From the NCBI RefSeq assembly GCF_002302635.1, contig NZ_CP022387.1, positions 1,240,001 to 1,304,000 of the forward strand: DNA of 64,000 nt. The letters are read 5' to 3'. Position 1 is the stretch's first letter. The number at the start of each line of letters is the position of its first letter. A program made the position numbers and the translations under genes. Below are positions 34,230-42,746 of the stretch, piece by piece. The notes beneath the pieces were generated by a model. The model was not told where the DNA came from. It made no database searches and saw only the letters and a list, made by a program, of their open reading frames with translations. Origin of the DNA: Capnocytophaga stomatis (GTDB lineage: Bacteria; Bacteroidota; Bacteroidia; Flavobacteriales; Flavobacteriaceae).

Positions 34230-36443
34230 ATGAAAAAAATAGCAATAAAAATCATTTTTCTTTTTTGTACAATGGGAATTCTTTTGGCACAAGAGAAACT
34301 TCCTGTGTATTTAGATGATTCCCAGTCTATTGAAAAACGTGTCGAAGATGCCCTTGCACGAATGACGCTGGAAGAAAAGGTGGCGATGTGTCACGCACAA
34401 TCCAAATTCAGTTCGCCAGGGGTTCCCCGATTGGGAATTCCAGAAAATTGGATGACTGACGGTCCGCACGGCATACGTCCCGAAGTGTTGTGGGACGAGT
34501 GGAACCAAGCCGGCTGGACGAACGATTCCTGCACCGCCTTCCCTGCTCTTACCTGCCTTGCTGCTTCGTGGAATCCTGAAATGGGATTGCTCTACGGAAA
34601 GGCAATTGGCGAAGAAGCTCGTTACCGAAATAAAAACGTGCTTTTAGGTCCCGGAATTAACATTTATCGTACGCCGCTAAACGGACGCAATTTTGAGTAT
34701 ATGGGTGAAGACCCGTATTTGGCTTCTAAAATGGTTGTTCCTTACATTCAAGGAGTTCAGTCCAACGGAGTGGCAGCCTGCGTTAAGCATTTCGCTCTTA
34801 ATAATCAAGAAATCAATCGTCATACCGTTAATGTTAAGCTAAATGACCGTGCTTTGTACGAAATTTATCTTCCTGCCTTCAAAGCTGCCGTTCAAGAAGG
34901 AAAAACGTGGTCAATTATGGGAGCTTACAACAAATATAAAGACCAATGGGCAAGCCAGAATAAATACCTTTTGGTGGATATTCTTCGTAAGGAATGGAAT
35001 TTTGACGGAGCTGTGATTTCCGACTGGGGAGCGGTAAATAACACCGACCACGCCGCACACCACGGATTGGATATGGAATTCGGTACTTGGACGGACGGGC
35101 TCACTGAAAACAAAGCCAACGCATACGACCATTACTATTTGGCACAACCTTTCTTAAAGAAATTAAAATCAGGAGAAATTAAGGAAGAAGTAGTCAATGA
35201 AAAGGTAAGAAACATCTTGCGTTTGGTGTTCCGTACCAATATGGCTCCAAATCGTCCTTTTGGTTCGTTCGCTTCGCCTGAACATTTTGCCGTAGCTCGA
35301 AAAATCGGTCAGGAAGGAATCGTTTTACTAAAAAACGAAGGAAATGTATTGCCTTTAAACTTGAAAAAAGCTAAAAAAATCGCCATCATTGGTGAAAATG
35401 CAATTAAAGTGATGACCGTTGGCGGTGGAAGTTCTTCTTTAAAAGCTGTTCACGAAATACTTCCTTTCGATGGGATAAAACAACGCATCGGTAAGGAAGC
35501 GGAAGTTATTTTTGCAAGAGGTTATGCCAGTAACGATTATAAAGACCAAGACGGCGTTAGTGCCAACCAAAATCTGTCGGATAACCGACCCGCCTCTGAA
35601 CTCATTGCCGAAGCGGTAAACATAGCCAAAGATTCTGATTATGTGATTTTTATCGGCGGGTTGAACAAACACGATGGGCAAGATTGCGAGGGTAACGACC
35701 GAAAATCTTACGGTTTGCCTTACGGGCAAGATGCCGTAATTAGTGCTTTGGCAAAAGCTAACAAAAATCTCATTGTAGTGATGATTTCAGGAAATGCTGT
35801 GGCAATGCCTTGGGTGAAAGAAGTTCCAGCAATTGTACAGAATTGGTACTTGGGTTCGGAAGCAGGTAACGCTCTGGCTGATGTGCTAAGCGGTGATGTA
35901 AACCCTTCTGGGAAACTTCCGTTTACTTTCCCCGTAAAATTAAACGACAACGGAGCTCACGCTTTGGGCGAATACCCCGGAGCGGAAAATGAAACCTATC
36001 GCGAAGGAATATTGGTGGGCTATCGTTGGGCGGATACCAAAAAAATAAAGCCTTTGTTTGCTTTCGGACACGGACTTTCCTATACCACATTTGAATACGG
36101 AAAAGTAACTGCGGATAAGAAAACAATGTCAATCAATGACAAGATAACTTTTTCCGTAACTGTAAAAAACACAGGGAGCAGAGACGGAGCCGAAGTGGTT
36201 CAGTTGTACATCCGTGATGTAAAATCGTCTGTGATGCGTCCGTACAAAGAACTCAAAGGTTTTGAAAAAGTGTATTTAAAAGCAGGAGAAAGCAAGATTG
36301 TCAAATTTACCATCGACAAAGAAGCTCTTTCATTCTTCGATGATAAAAAACACGAATGGATTGCCGAAAAAGGTGAATTTGAAGCTATTATAGGAAGCTC
36401 ATCTTCAGATATCAGGACAAAAATAAATTTCTCTTTACAATAG
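34230..36443 (+). CDS. GH3 beta-glucosidase
   Basis: A 737-aa GH3 enzyme with a signal peptide (IFLFCTMGILLAQ) from ATG 34230; an upstream extension from 34176 is rejected. The TIM-barrel carries the nucleophile Asp in GAVISDWGAVN. The substrate-binding block is GPGINIYRTPLNGRNFEYMGEDP, split by position ~150-175. The (alpha/beta)6 domain follows (VLPLNLKKAKKIAIIGENA, then GQDCEGNDRKSYGLP), and a C-terminal Fn3-like domain (VTVKNTGSRDGAEVVQLYI). It would split oligosaccharides released by GH30 into glucose in the periplasm. It is the last gene of the locus and is followed by a terminator. Confidence 0.93.
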   Translation: MKKIAIKIIFLFCTMGILLAQEKLPVYLDDSQSIEKRVEDALARMTLEEKVAMCHAQSKFSSPGVPRLGIPENWMTDGPHGIRPEVLWDEWNQAGWTNDSCTAFPALTCLAASWNPEMGLLYGKAIGEEARYRNKNVLLGPGINIYRTPLNGRNFEYMGEDPYLASKMVVPYIQGVQSNGVAACVKHFALNNQEINRHTVNVKLNDRALYEIYLPAFKAAVQEGKTWSIMGAYNKYKDQWASQNKYLLVDILRKEWNFDGAVISDWGAVNNTDHAAHHGLDMEFGTWTDGLTENKANAYDHYYLAQPFLKKLKSGEIKEEVVNEKVRNILRLVFRTNMAPNRPFGSFASPEHFAVARKIGQEGIVLLKNEGNVLPLNLKKAKKIAIIGENAIKVMTVGGGSSSLKAVHEILPFDGIKQRIGKEAEVIFARGYASNDYKDQDGVSANQNLSDNRPASELIAEAVNIAKDSDYVIFIGGLNKHDGQDCEGNDRKSYGLPYGQDAVISALAKANKNLIVVMISGNAVAMPWVKEVPAIVQNWYLGSEAGNALADVLSGDVNPSGKLPFTFPVKLNDNGAHALGEYPGAENETYREGILVGYRWADTKKIKPLFAFGHGLSYTTFEYGKVTADKKTMSINDKITFSVTVKNTGSRDGAEVVQLYIRDVKSSVMRPYKELKGFEKVYLKAGESKIVKFTIDKEALSFFDDKKHEWIAEKGEFEAIIGSSSSDIRTKINFSLQ

Positions 36444-36463
36444 TTTCTTATAACACGCAATTG

Positions 36464-36494
36464 CTGCCTGAAAGACAAAATGTTTTTCGGGCAG
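36464..36494 (+). terminator. Rho-independent terminator of the glycan operon
   Basis: CTGCCTGAAA (36464-36473) pairs with TTTCGGGCAG (36485-36494) with one G-T wobble. A T-rich tract follows. Confidence 0.85.
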
Positions 36495-36553
36495 TTTTAT
36501 TTTTTATTCAAAACTCTCTTATCTTTGCAAAGAATTATTTTTCAAAATCAAAA

Positions 36554-37534
36554 ATGAAACTTGAAGAACGCATTTTTTCTATCAAAACAGATGAAGAATT
36601 TGAACAAATTTCTTTAGAAATATTTGATTATCAATTCAAAAACAATGTAACATACAAGGAATTTTGTTCTTATTTGAAGAAAAATCCTGATAATGTGCGT
36701 TCTGTTTACGATATTCCTTTTTTACCGATTGAATTCTTCAAATCAAAACGAGTTTTCTGCGGAAACAACACTGAGCAACAAACATTTACAAGCAGCGGAA
36801 CGACAGGAATGGTCACCTCCAAGCATTTTGTGAAAGATATTTCCATTTACGAGAAAAGTTTCCGAGAAGGATTTGAATTATTCTACGGAAAGCCTTCGGA
36901 ATATGCGATTTTGGCACTTCTTCCCTCCTATTTGGAACGGTCTGGTTCTTCATTAATTTATATGGTGGAAGACCTTATCAAGCAATCAAAAAATAAAAAT
37001 AGTGGATTTTATCTTTACGAATTGGATAAATTAGCCGAAATTCTTAAAGATTTGGACAAAAAAGGACAAAAAACATTGCTAATTGGCGTTTCTTTTGCTT
37101 TATTGGATTTGGTTGAAAAACATCAATTTAATTTGAAAAACACCATTGTAATGGAAACTGGAGGAATGAAAGGACGCCGAAAGGAACTCATCCGAGAGGA
37201 ACTGCATCAAATTCTGAGTAATGGATTCGGATTGCAAAATATTCATTCTGAATATGGTATGACGGAATTACTTTCACAAGGATATTCAAAAGGAAACGGA
37301 ATTTTCAAAACCGTTCCTTGGATGAAAGTTCTGATTCGTGATACTAACGATGCCTTGTCTTTTCTTCCTAACGGGAAAAGTGGCGGCGTAAATGTCATTG
37401 ATTTGGCGAATGTGCATTCGTGCAGTTTTATCGCCACTCAAGATTTGGGAAAGGTTTACAACGATGGCTCTTTTGAGATTTTAGGCAGATTTGACAATGC
37501 CGATATAAGAGGTTGTAACTTACTGGTTATGTAA
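36554..37534 (+). CDS. LuxE-like acyl-protein synthetase/acyltransferase
   Basis: A 326-aa enzyme of the adenylate-forming LuxE family. The P-loop-like TFTSSGTTGMVTS (residue ~80) and HSEYGMTELLSQGYS (~230) are the AMP-binding motifs, and FDNADIRGCNLLVM ends the protein. ATG 36554 was chosen over a long upstream frame that crosses the promoter box TATCTTTG at 36520-36527. No luxCDAB genes are near, so a bioluminescence role is excluded. Related proteins in Bacteroidota may activate acyl groups for surface lipids or polysaccharide. The last 15 bp overlap the convergent ArsC-like gene. Confidence 0.78.
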   Translation: MKLEERIFSIKTDEEFEQISLEIFDYQFKNNVTYKEFCSYLKKNPDNVRSVYDIPFLPIEFFKSKRVFCGNNTEQQTFTSSGTTGMVTSKHFVKDISIYEKSFREGFELFYGKPSEYAILALLPSYLERSGSSLIYMVEDLIKQSKNKNSGFYLYELDKLAEILKDLDKKGQKTLLIGVSFALLDLVEKHQFNLKNTIVMETGGMKGRRKELIREELHQILSNGFGLQNIHSEYGMTELLSQGYSKGNGIFKTVPWMKVLIRDTNDALSFLPNGKSGGVNVIDLANVHSCSFIATQDLGKVYNDGSFEILGRFDNADIRGCNLLVM

Positions 37535-37885
37535 GCTTTGCAGTTTTTCTTTCACTTCCGAAATCACTTTTGAAGAATTCCCCACAAACACCTGATTATC
37601 AACAATCATCACAGGACGAACCAAAAACGTGTAATGTTCCAAAATCAAGTTTTTGTAATCACTTTCGGATAAATTTTGGTCTTTCAAATTTCGTTGTTTG
37701 TAAAGTTGTGAACGTTTACTGAAAAGCTTTTCGTAGCTTCCTACCTTGTCTTTCAGGAAACTGAGTTCTTCCTCCGAAATCGGATTCTTTTTAATATCTT
37801 GTAAATCAAACTCTTTAGGAAGTTCTAATTCTTTAAGAATACGCTTGCAAGTGTCGCAAGTGCTGAGATAATATATTTTATTCAT
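37520..37885 (-). CDS. ArsC/Spx-like thioredoxin-fold protein
   Basis: A 121-aa member of the ArsC/YffB/Spx family. The N-terminal YYLSTCDTCKRILKEL holds a CxxC pair. The characteristic LSFLKDKVGSYEKLFSKRSQLYK and FLVRPVMIVDNQVFVG follow. Typical arsenate reductases have the same fold, but the R-x-x-R signature is not complete, so a redox or regulatory role is as likely. ATG at 37883-37885 was preferred to one seven codons upstream. It overlaps the convergent LuxE-like gene by 15 bp. Confidence 0.75.
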   Translation of the reverse strand: MNKIYYLSTCDTCKRILKELELPKEFDLQDIKKNPISEEELSFLKDKVGSYEKLFSKRSQLYKQRNLKDQNLSESDYKNLILEHYTFLVRPVMIVDNQVFVGNSSKVISEVKEKLQSLHNQ

Positions 37886-37906
37886 AATCAAACATTTAAA
37901 AAACAC

Positions 37907-37943
37907 AAAATTACCATCATAAAAATTTTATAATGGTAATTTT
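37907..37943 (-). terminator. Terminator of the small membrane protein gene
   Basis: AAAATTACCAT (37907-37917) pairs with ATGGTAATTTT (37933-37943). It lies just past the stop at 37965 on the minus strand. Confidence 0.7.
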
Positions 37944-37964
37944 ATTACATTATTAAACAAAAAC

Positions 37965-38411
37965 TTACCGCTTTACTAGTCTGCTATATGTTTCCCAATA
38001 ACTACTATCAAAAGCCTCCGTATTTCCCGAAATAAGGTTGAAAGCGAAAAAACTGGCAATGATTAAGATTAAAATTCCGCCAAAAAATATAATTCGTTTT
38101 GTTGGAAATATAGCATAATAAACCAGTATTGATACCAACGGAGTGAAAATCAAATACGGCAGAGCAATCACAAAACTATCTGTAAATAAAGATGTTACAA
38201 ACAATAAAGACAGTATAGGCAAATTCATCCAGAAAAGCCCGCTACGCACTTCCTTTCTCTCCTTCTTTTTAAAAGACAGAAAAGAAACCATCGCCATCAA
38301 TAGTAAAAAAGTGGGTAACATATACCCTTGATAACCATAAAAAACAATTCCCGTTAGCAGATAAAGCCCAATGCCTATCAAACTATTTTTCATAATTTGT
38401 TTCATATCCAT
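37965..38411 (-). CDS. Small integral membrane protein, unknown
   Basis: A 148-aa protein with four predicted membrane helices: GIGLYLLTGIVFYGYQG, FLLLMAMVSFLSF, LPILSLLFVTSLFT with VIALPYLIFTPLVSILVYYAIF, and FFGGILILIIASFFAFNLI. The C-terminus is a short polar tail (SSYWETYSRLVKR). An alternative ATG two codons in is possible. No family recognised. It stands between terminators, so is probably expressed alone. Confidence 0.65.
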   Translation of the reverse strand: MDMKQIMKNSLIGIGLYLLTGIVFYGYQGYMLPTFLLLMAMVSFLSFKKKERKEVRSGLFWMNLPILSLLFVTSLFTDSFVIALPYLIFTPLVSILVYYAIFPTKRIIFFGGILILIIASFFAFNLISGNTEAFDSSYWETYSRLVKR

Positions 38412-38462
38412 TTAAAATTAAAATTTTATAAAATCCCTCTTTTATTACAACTTTGTAGCCAC

Positions 38463-38510
38463 AAAAAGCCACATCCAAAGTTTGACTCCTCACAATTGTC
38501 TGTGGTTTTT
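38463..38510 (-). terminator. Possible terminator of the M23-MerR unit
   Basis: AAAAAGCCACA (38463-38473) pairs with TGTGGTTTTT (38501-38510) with one bulge; the loop is long (27 nt). On the minus strand it is followed by T's. Confidence 0.4.
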
Positions 38511-38597
38511 CCTGTTAAAAAATTTTTAATTATTCTGGCGACAAGATACAAAGCAAAATCCTTAAAACCCAAAAATTAACAAAATATTAACCCTTCA

Positions 38598-38927
38598 CTA
38601 AAAAGATTCCTTCAAATATATCAACATTTGCTTGACGCGTTCCAATTTTTCAACAATTTCGTAATTGGAAAATGTTTTTTGCGTATTTTCTTGAAGTTTT
38701 TGTCTGGCTCCTTCCAAAGTATGCCCTTGTTCTTTTACCAAATGGTAAATTAATTGCAATTTTTTTACATCTTCGGAAGAAAATTTTCGGCTTCCTTTGG
38801 CATTTTTTTTGGGATTGATAATTTCAAATTCTTTTTCCCAAAAACGTATCAGCGAAGTATTTACATTGAAAGCCTTCGCCACTTCGCCTATGGTGTAATA
38901 TAATTTTTCGGGTAAGTTAATTTCCAT
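38598..38927 (-). CDS. MerR-family transcriptional regulator
   Basis: A 109-aa MerR-type regulator. The winged helix-turn-helix is clear: YYTIGEVAKAFNVNTSLIRFWEK with the wing GSRKFSSEDVKKLQLIYHLV. The remainder is the short dimerisation helix; no effector-binding domain is present. The pattern (FWEKEF, IYHLVKEQGHTLEGARQKL) matches a conserved flavobacterial MerR that travels with an M23 peptidase. It starts 3 bp after the stop of the M23 gene, so it is co-transcribed. Target genes unknown. Confidence 0.9.
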   Translation of the reverse strand: MEINLPEKLYYTIGEVAKAFNVNTSLIRFWEKEFEIINPKKNAKGSRKFSSEDVKKLQLIYHLVKEQGHTLEGARQKLQENTQKTFSNYEIVEKLERVKQMLIYLKESF

Positions 38928-38930
38928 TTA

Positions 38931-39908
38931 TTAATCCATCGATTGATTTTCTTGCGTTGAAACACGAATCATTTCAGCGTATTCATCCGGAGTTAAATTT
39001 CCGTAATAGAAGTGAATTGGGTTGATATGCTCTCCGTCCTTAATGATTTCGTAATGCAAGTGCGGAGCTTGAGAACGACCCGTATTTCCCACCGTTCCTA
39101 TAATGTCACCTCTTTTTACTTTCTGACCAACTTTCACCTTATATTCGTGTAAATGAGCATATAAAGTCACGTAACCATAGCCGTGATTGATACGTACGTG
39201 TTTTCCGTAACCCGAAGAAGCATCATCGGCACGAAATACGACTCCGTCACCCGAGGCATAAATAGGCGTACCTTGTGGAGCTGTAAAATCCATTCCGTTA
39301 TGAAATTTACGAGCTTTGGTGAAGGGATCGTTCCGCCAACCAAATCCTGAAGCCATTCTGGTTAAATCCTTATTATCAACAGGTTGTATTGCAGGGATTG
39401 ACGACAAGAACTTTTCCTTTTCTTTGGACAAATCCGCTATTTCATCTAACGATTTTGATTGAACAACTAATTGTTTTTGAAGGATTTCCAAACGTTTTGT
39501 AGTGCTGATAATCAATTTTGAGTTATCGTAATTTTCCAAATGCTCATACCGATTCACACCACCAAAGCCACTGCGTCGCTGTTCTTCGGGAATCGGAGCT
39601 GCCTCAAAATAAAGCCGATACATATTGTTATCTCGTTCTTGGATATTTGCCAAAACCTCTTCCATATGTTCCATTTTTTTGTTCAAAATCTGGAAATTAG
39701 TTTCGTATTGCTTTATTTCACGCTGTAAGGAAACCTCTCGCGGAGTGTAAAAAAAACGTGTATTGACCATCAAAAACATCGCAATACCTCCAAAAAGAGC
39801 CGAAGCCGTCAAAAAAAGAAGGACGTTTCGCACTTTGGTACGCTTCCTACTGATAATCCGCTTGTAGGAAAGTGTTTCCGGGTCATAATAATATTTAATT
39901 TTTTTCAT
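38931..39908 (-). CDS. M23-family metallopeptidase (active type)
   Basis: A 325-aa inner-membrane-anchored peptidase. One N-terminal helix (VLLFLTASALFGGIAMFLMV), a coiled coil (residues ~60-165), then an M23 domain with intact zinc ligands: His and Asp in KFHNGMDFTA, and His-x-His in APHLHYEIIKDGEHINP. It cuts peptide crosslinks in the periplasm during growth or division. This contrasts with the degenerate LytM domain at 11598-12917. A TACCTTTG box lies 62 bp upstream. Confidence 0.92.
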   Translation of the reverse strand: MKKIKYYYDPETLSYKRIISRKRTKVRNVLLFLTASALFGGIAMFLMVNTRFFYTPREVSLQREIKQYETNFQILNKKMEHMEEVLANIQERDNNMYRLYFEAAPIPEEQRRSGFGGVNRYEHLENYDNSKLIISTTKRLEILQKQLVVQSKSLDEIADLSKEKEKFLSSIPAIQPVDNKDLTRMASGFGWRNDPFTKARKFHNGMDFTAPQGTPIYASGDGVVFRADDASSGYGKHVRINHGYGYVTLYAHLHEYKVKVGQKVKRGDIIGTVGNTGRSQAPHLHYEIIKDGEHINPIHFYYGNLTPDEYAEMIRVSTQENQSMD

Positions 39909-39969
39909 CGCTCTTAGTTGTGATAAAAATCCGACAGTTAGTTTCTCTCAAAAAATCTGTCAGATTTTA

Positions 39970-39977
39970 CAAAGGTA
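39970..39977 (-). promoter_or_regulatory. Putative -7 element of the M23-MerR unit
   Basis: TACCTTTG read on the minus strand, 62 bp before the M23 ATG. A TTTG (39988-39991) lies 10 bp upstream of it, closer than the usual 19 bp. Confidence 0.5.
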
Positions 39978-40061
39978 AAAATTTTTTCAAACAAATTGAA
40001 AAACGAAACATTTTCTGTTTGATTTTTTAACCGACTTGAAGACATTTACAGAGTAAAAAAA

Positions 40062-42206
40062 TTATTTCCAAAAATCACTATAGAAATTACTGAATTCCAT
40101 TAATTCATTATGATTACCAGAGAACTCAATTTTTCCGTTTTCCAGAATGCAAATTTCATCAGCAATTTTAGGAAGAGAATGCAACCTATGAGATATAAAT
40201 AATATTATTTTCTCTGACTTTATTTTTTGCAAAACAGATAAAAAGAAATGCTCTGTATTTCTATCCATAGCAGATGTAGATTCATCCAATATAAGTAATT
40301 TAGGATTTTTAAATAGTGTTCGAGCGAATGAAATCAGTTGTTTTTGCCCACCAGACAAATTAATTCCCTCTTCGCCTAAAAGAGTGAATAATCCCTGTGG
40401 GAATTCATTGAAATAGGTGTCAAAACCATATTTGTAAAGAAATAAATTTATTTCTTCAATAGAAACTTCTTCTCCCAATGTAATATTGTCTATTACATTT
40501 CCATTGAAAATAGCTATTTCTTGTGGAATGAAGCCAATCAAACCACGATAACTTTTCAAACAAATATCTTGTAATAAGCAATTATCGATTATAATCTCTC
40601 CCTTTTCGGGTAAATAGAATTGTAACAGAATCTGTGCTAAAGTACTTTTTCCACAACCACTTTCACCAATGATGGCTGTTACTTTTCCTTTTTGAAGATG
40701 TAGGTTTACATCCGATAAAATTTGTTTTCTTCCAACAAATCGAAAAGCAATATTTTTTATCTCAATGTGTTGGACATCTGAAATATTAGTACCTTCATTT
40801 TTTTCGGGAACAATTGACGAAAATTCGTACATTCGTAAGAAAGCAATTTTAGCTTCATTAATTGGAATTGTTATGAGAGCCAAATTCAACACGGAAGGAA
40901 GCAAAGAACCTGCCATTGTTATAATAGCCATAAGTTCACCAACTTGCATTTTTTCGTTTAGTACCTGTAATGATGTGTAAATCAACACACCTATTAAAAA
41001 TAAAATACTTGCCACACCCGATTGCCACGAAAGTAGAATATTTATTTTTCCCAATTGGAAGATTTTATCTTGAAAACTACCAAACAAAACAGCATTTAGT
41101 TTTGAAAATACAGTTTGTTTATTATTCACTTTAATATCTGTAATCCCTTGTAAAGAAGCAATGTAGTTACTTTCAGTAAGAGCGTAACCTTGCATAACTT
41201 CTTTTTGTGATTGAATGATTTTGCTGTTGCTACGATAAATAATATAGAAATAAATTGGCATTGTCAAAACAGATAAAAGTCCTATTTCCCAAGAATAGTA
41301 AAACAGAAATGCAATCGTGATAATCACTACCAAAACATCTATTGCTAAACTCCCAACAAGTTGTTTAATAACACGTTGAATACGTTGTGTATCGTTCAAA
41401 CGAGCTATCAACTCCCCAATTTTGCGTGTATCGAAAAAGGGTTTAGGAAGAGATAGCAGATTTGTAAAAAATTGATTGTTAATGCGATTGTTAAAATCTT
41501 TGGATTGGCGAAGTAGAAAATACTCACGAAGCACGGAAATCCCCGTTCGAGCCAAGAGTAAAATAGCCAAAAGTACAATTCCTGAAATTAGTTTCGTTAC
41601 GTTTTTAGCAGGGAGAATGTCATCAATGAGTTTTTGCGAAAAAACAGCCATTGCCAAACCCAAAACAGCAATCACTACACCAATTAGTGAACTGATAACA
41701 AGAAGTTTAACATCTTCTTTTATTAACCCATAGAACCAGTTGCGTTGTGATTTTTTGGTGTTTTTTTCTTTTTGGAAAGTTTCCGTAGGCGAAAGTGTCA
41801 AGCAGGTTTTAGAAACCCATATTTTATCCAATTCATTAGGAGAAAGCTCATTAATACCTTTGGCAGGGTCGCCGATTAAAAATTTTCCGTTTTGATAGCC
41901 ATAACAAATCACATAATGTTGTAAACGTTCTTCAATGACAACGTGTAAAATTACAGGTTCGCCGTGGTCAATCAAGGCTTGCGTATCAGCTTCATTTCCT
42001 TCGGCTAAAAAGCCCAACTGATTGGCAGCTTGATACAAACCCAAAAGTGTAGTACCTTGCCGTGTGGTGCCACTAATTTCACGTAATTTTTCCAATGAAT
42101 TGTTTCCGCCATAATAACGAATCAGCGAAAGCAAACACGCCACACCGCAATCACTTTGGTCGTGTTGTAACACAAAAGTTTTGGTAATCTGTTTTTGGTT
42201 GAGCAT
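40062..42206 (-). CDS. Bacteriocin ABC exporter with C39 peptidase domain
   Basis: A 714-aa peptidase-containing ATP-binding transporter. The N-terminal C39 domain has the full catalytic set: Cys20 in QSDCGVACL, His97 in LQHYVICYGY and Asp113 in LIGDPAKG, so it should cleave after the double glycine of a leader. Six membrane helices follow (~170-440). The ATPase has Walker A GESGCGKST, signature LSGGQKQ and Walker B LLILDEST. It would process and export the precursor encoded at 42454. It is the last gene of a minus-strand cluster and starts 19 bp after the small membrane gene at 42226. Confidence 0.95.
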   Translation of the reverse strand: MLNQKQITKTFVLQHDQSDCGVACLLSLIRYYGGNNSLEKLREISGTTRQGTTLLGLYQAANQLGFLAEGNEADTQALIDHGEPVILHVVIEERLQHYVICYGYQNGKFLIGDPAKGINELSPNELDKIWVSKTCLTLSPTETFQKEKNTKKSQRNWFYGLIKEDVKLLVISSLIGVVIAVLGLAMAVFSQKLIDDILPAKNVTKLISGIVLLAILLLARTGISVLREYFLLRQSKDFNNRINNQFFTNLLSLPKPFFDTRKIGELIARLNDTQRIQRVIKQLVGSLAIDVLVVIITIAFLFYYSWEIGLLSVLTMPIYFYIIYRSNSKIIQSQKEVMQGYALTESNYIASLQGITDIKVNNKQTVFSKLNAVLFGSFQDKIFQLGKINILLSWQSGVASILFLIGVLIYTSLQVLNEKMQVGELMAIITMAGSLLPSVLNLALITIPINEAKIAFLRMYEFSSIVPEKNEGTNISDVQHIEIKNIAFRFVGRKQILSDVNLHLQKGKVTAIIGESGCGKSTLAQILLQFYLPEKGEIIIDNCLLQDICLKSYRGLIGFIPQEIAIFNGNVIDNITLGEEVSIEEINLFLYKYGFDTYFNEFPQGLFTLLGEEGINLSGGQKQLISFARTLFKNPKLLILDESTSAMDRNTEHFFLSVLQKIKSEKIILFISHRLHSLPKIADEICILENGKIEFSGNHNELMEFSNFYSDFWK

Positions 42207-42225
42207 ACAAAAATATAACTTTTTT

Positions 42226-42396
42226 CTATTTTTTATTTCTGAAAATGCTTACAAGTATGAGTAAAATAACAAACATACTTAGGATATAAAACACCTTTAC
42301 GCTTAAACTATGCGTGTTTAAATCTCCAAAGATAATTACATAACCGAAATATAACAGATAAAGAATAAGAGCTATTTTAATTATTTTTCTTTTCAT
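42226..42396 (-). CDS. 56-aa two-helix membrane protein, immunity candidate
   Basis: A short frame from ATG at 42394-42396 to TAG at 42226. It begins MKRKIIKIALILYLLYF and contains a second helix VFYILSMFVILLILVSIF, ending in the basic tail RNKK. Both helices are long enough to span the inner membrane, joined by a polar loop (FGDLNTHSL). It lies between the precursor peptide and the exporter. Small cationic two-helix proteins in this position are commonly bacteriocin immunity proteins, which is the basis of the call; there is no recognisable family. No strong Shine-Dalgarno is seen. Confidence 0.6.
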   Translation of the reverse strand: MKRKIIKIALILYLLYFGYVIIFGDLNTHSLSVKVFYILSMFVILLILVSIFRNKK

Positions 42397-42453
42397 TTTC
42401 TCTTTTTTTAAAATAGAGGATTATCAATAAGACAACCCTCTACGATTAAAATA

Positions 42454-42657
42454 TTACCATATGTCCCAAGCTCTTCCTAGACAAGCCACAGCTCCTGCCG
42501 CCAAAACGGCTTGTCCCCAAGCTGGTATGAGCATTGAGATTCCCATAGCTGTTCTCACTGCCATTCCTGCTCCTACACCGCCAAGTGCAGCACAAGCTCC
42601 ATCCAGAAGGTCTCCCCCTTGCACATTTTCCATTTGTTTAATTTCTAATCTTTTCAT
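42454..42657 (-). CDS. Double-glycine bacteriocin precursor peptide
   Basis: A 67-aa precursor. The leader MKRLEIKQMENVQGG (residues 1-15) has the L..K.ME.VQGG pattern cut by C39 peptidases. The predicted mature peptide of 52 residues is very hydrophobic and Gly/Ala-rich. It contains GGVGAG with GxxxG spacing (G27, G31), two cysteines (Cys22, Cys59) that could form a disulfide, and four tryptophan-free stretches before the C-terminal WDIW. This resembles class II bacteriocins of the membrane-permeabilising kind. It lies upstream of the immunity candidate and exporter. No second precursor was found nearby. Confidence 0.8.
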   Translation of the reverse strand: MKRLEIKQMENVQGGDLLDGACAALGGVGAGMAVRTAMGISMLIPAWGQAVLAAGAVACLGRAWDIW

Positions 42658-42746
42658 TGTTTTAAAAATATTTAGTTAATAATCAGTTATATCATTTTCA
42701 AAAAGTATCCGCAAGCCGGCTTTTGCTCCTCTTTTTAAAAACGATG

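Noticed and set aside
31760-36443. Mannan utilisation locus including GH92 and GH26
   Set aside because: GH92 and GH26 lie more than 9 kb away from the SusCD pair in separate transcripts with their own terminators.
36554-37534. Bioluminescence locus
   Set aside because: Only a LuxE-like gene is present; no luciferase or reductase genes are near.
42713-42722. AAGCCGGCTT palindrome between the thioredoxin-fold gene and the precursor as a terminator
   Set aside because: The stem is only 5 bp with no T tract following on the minus strand, so it cannot be called.
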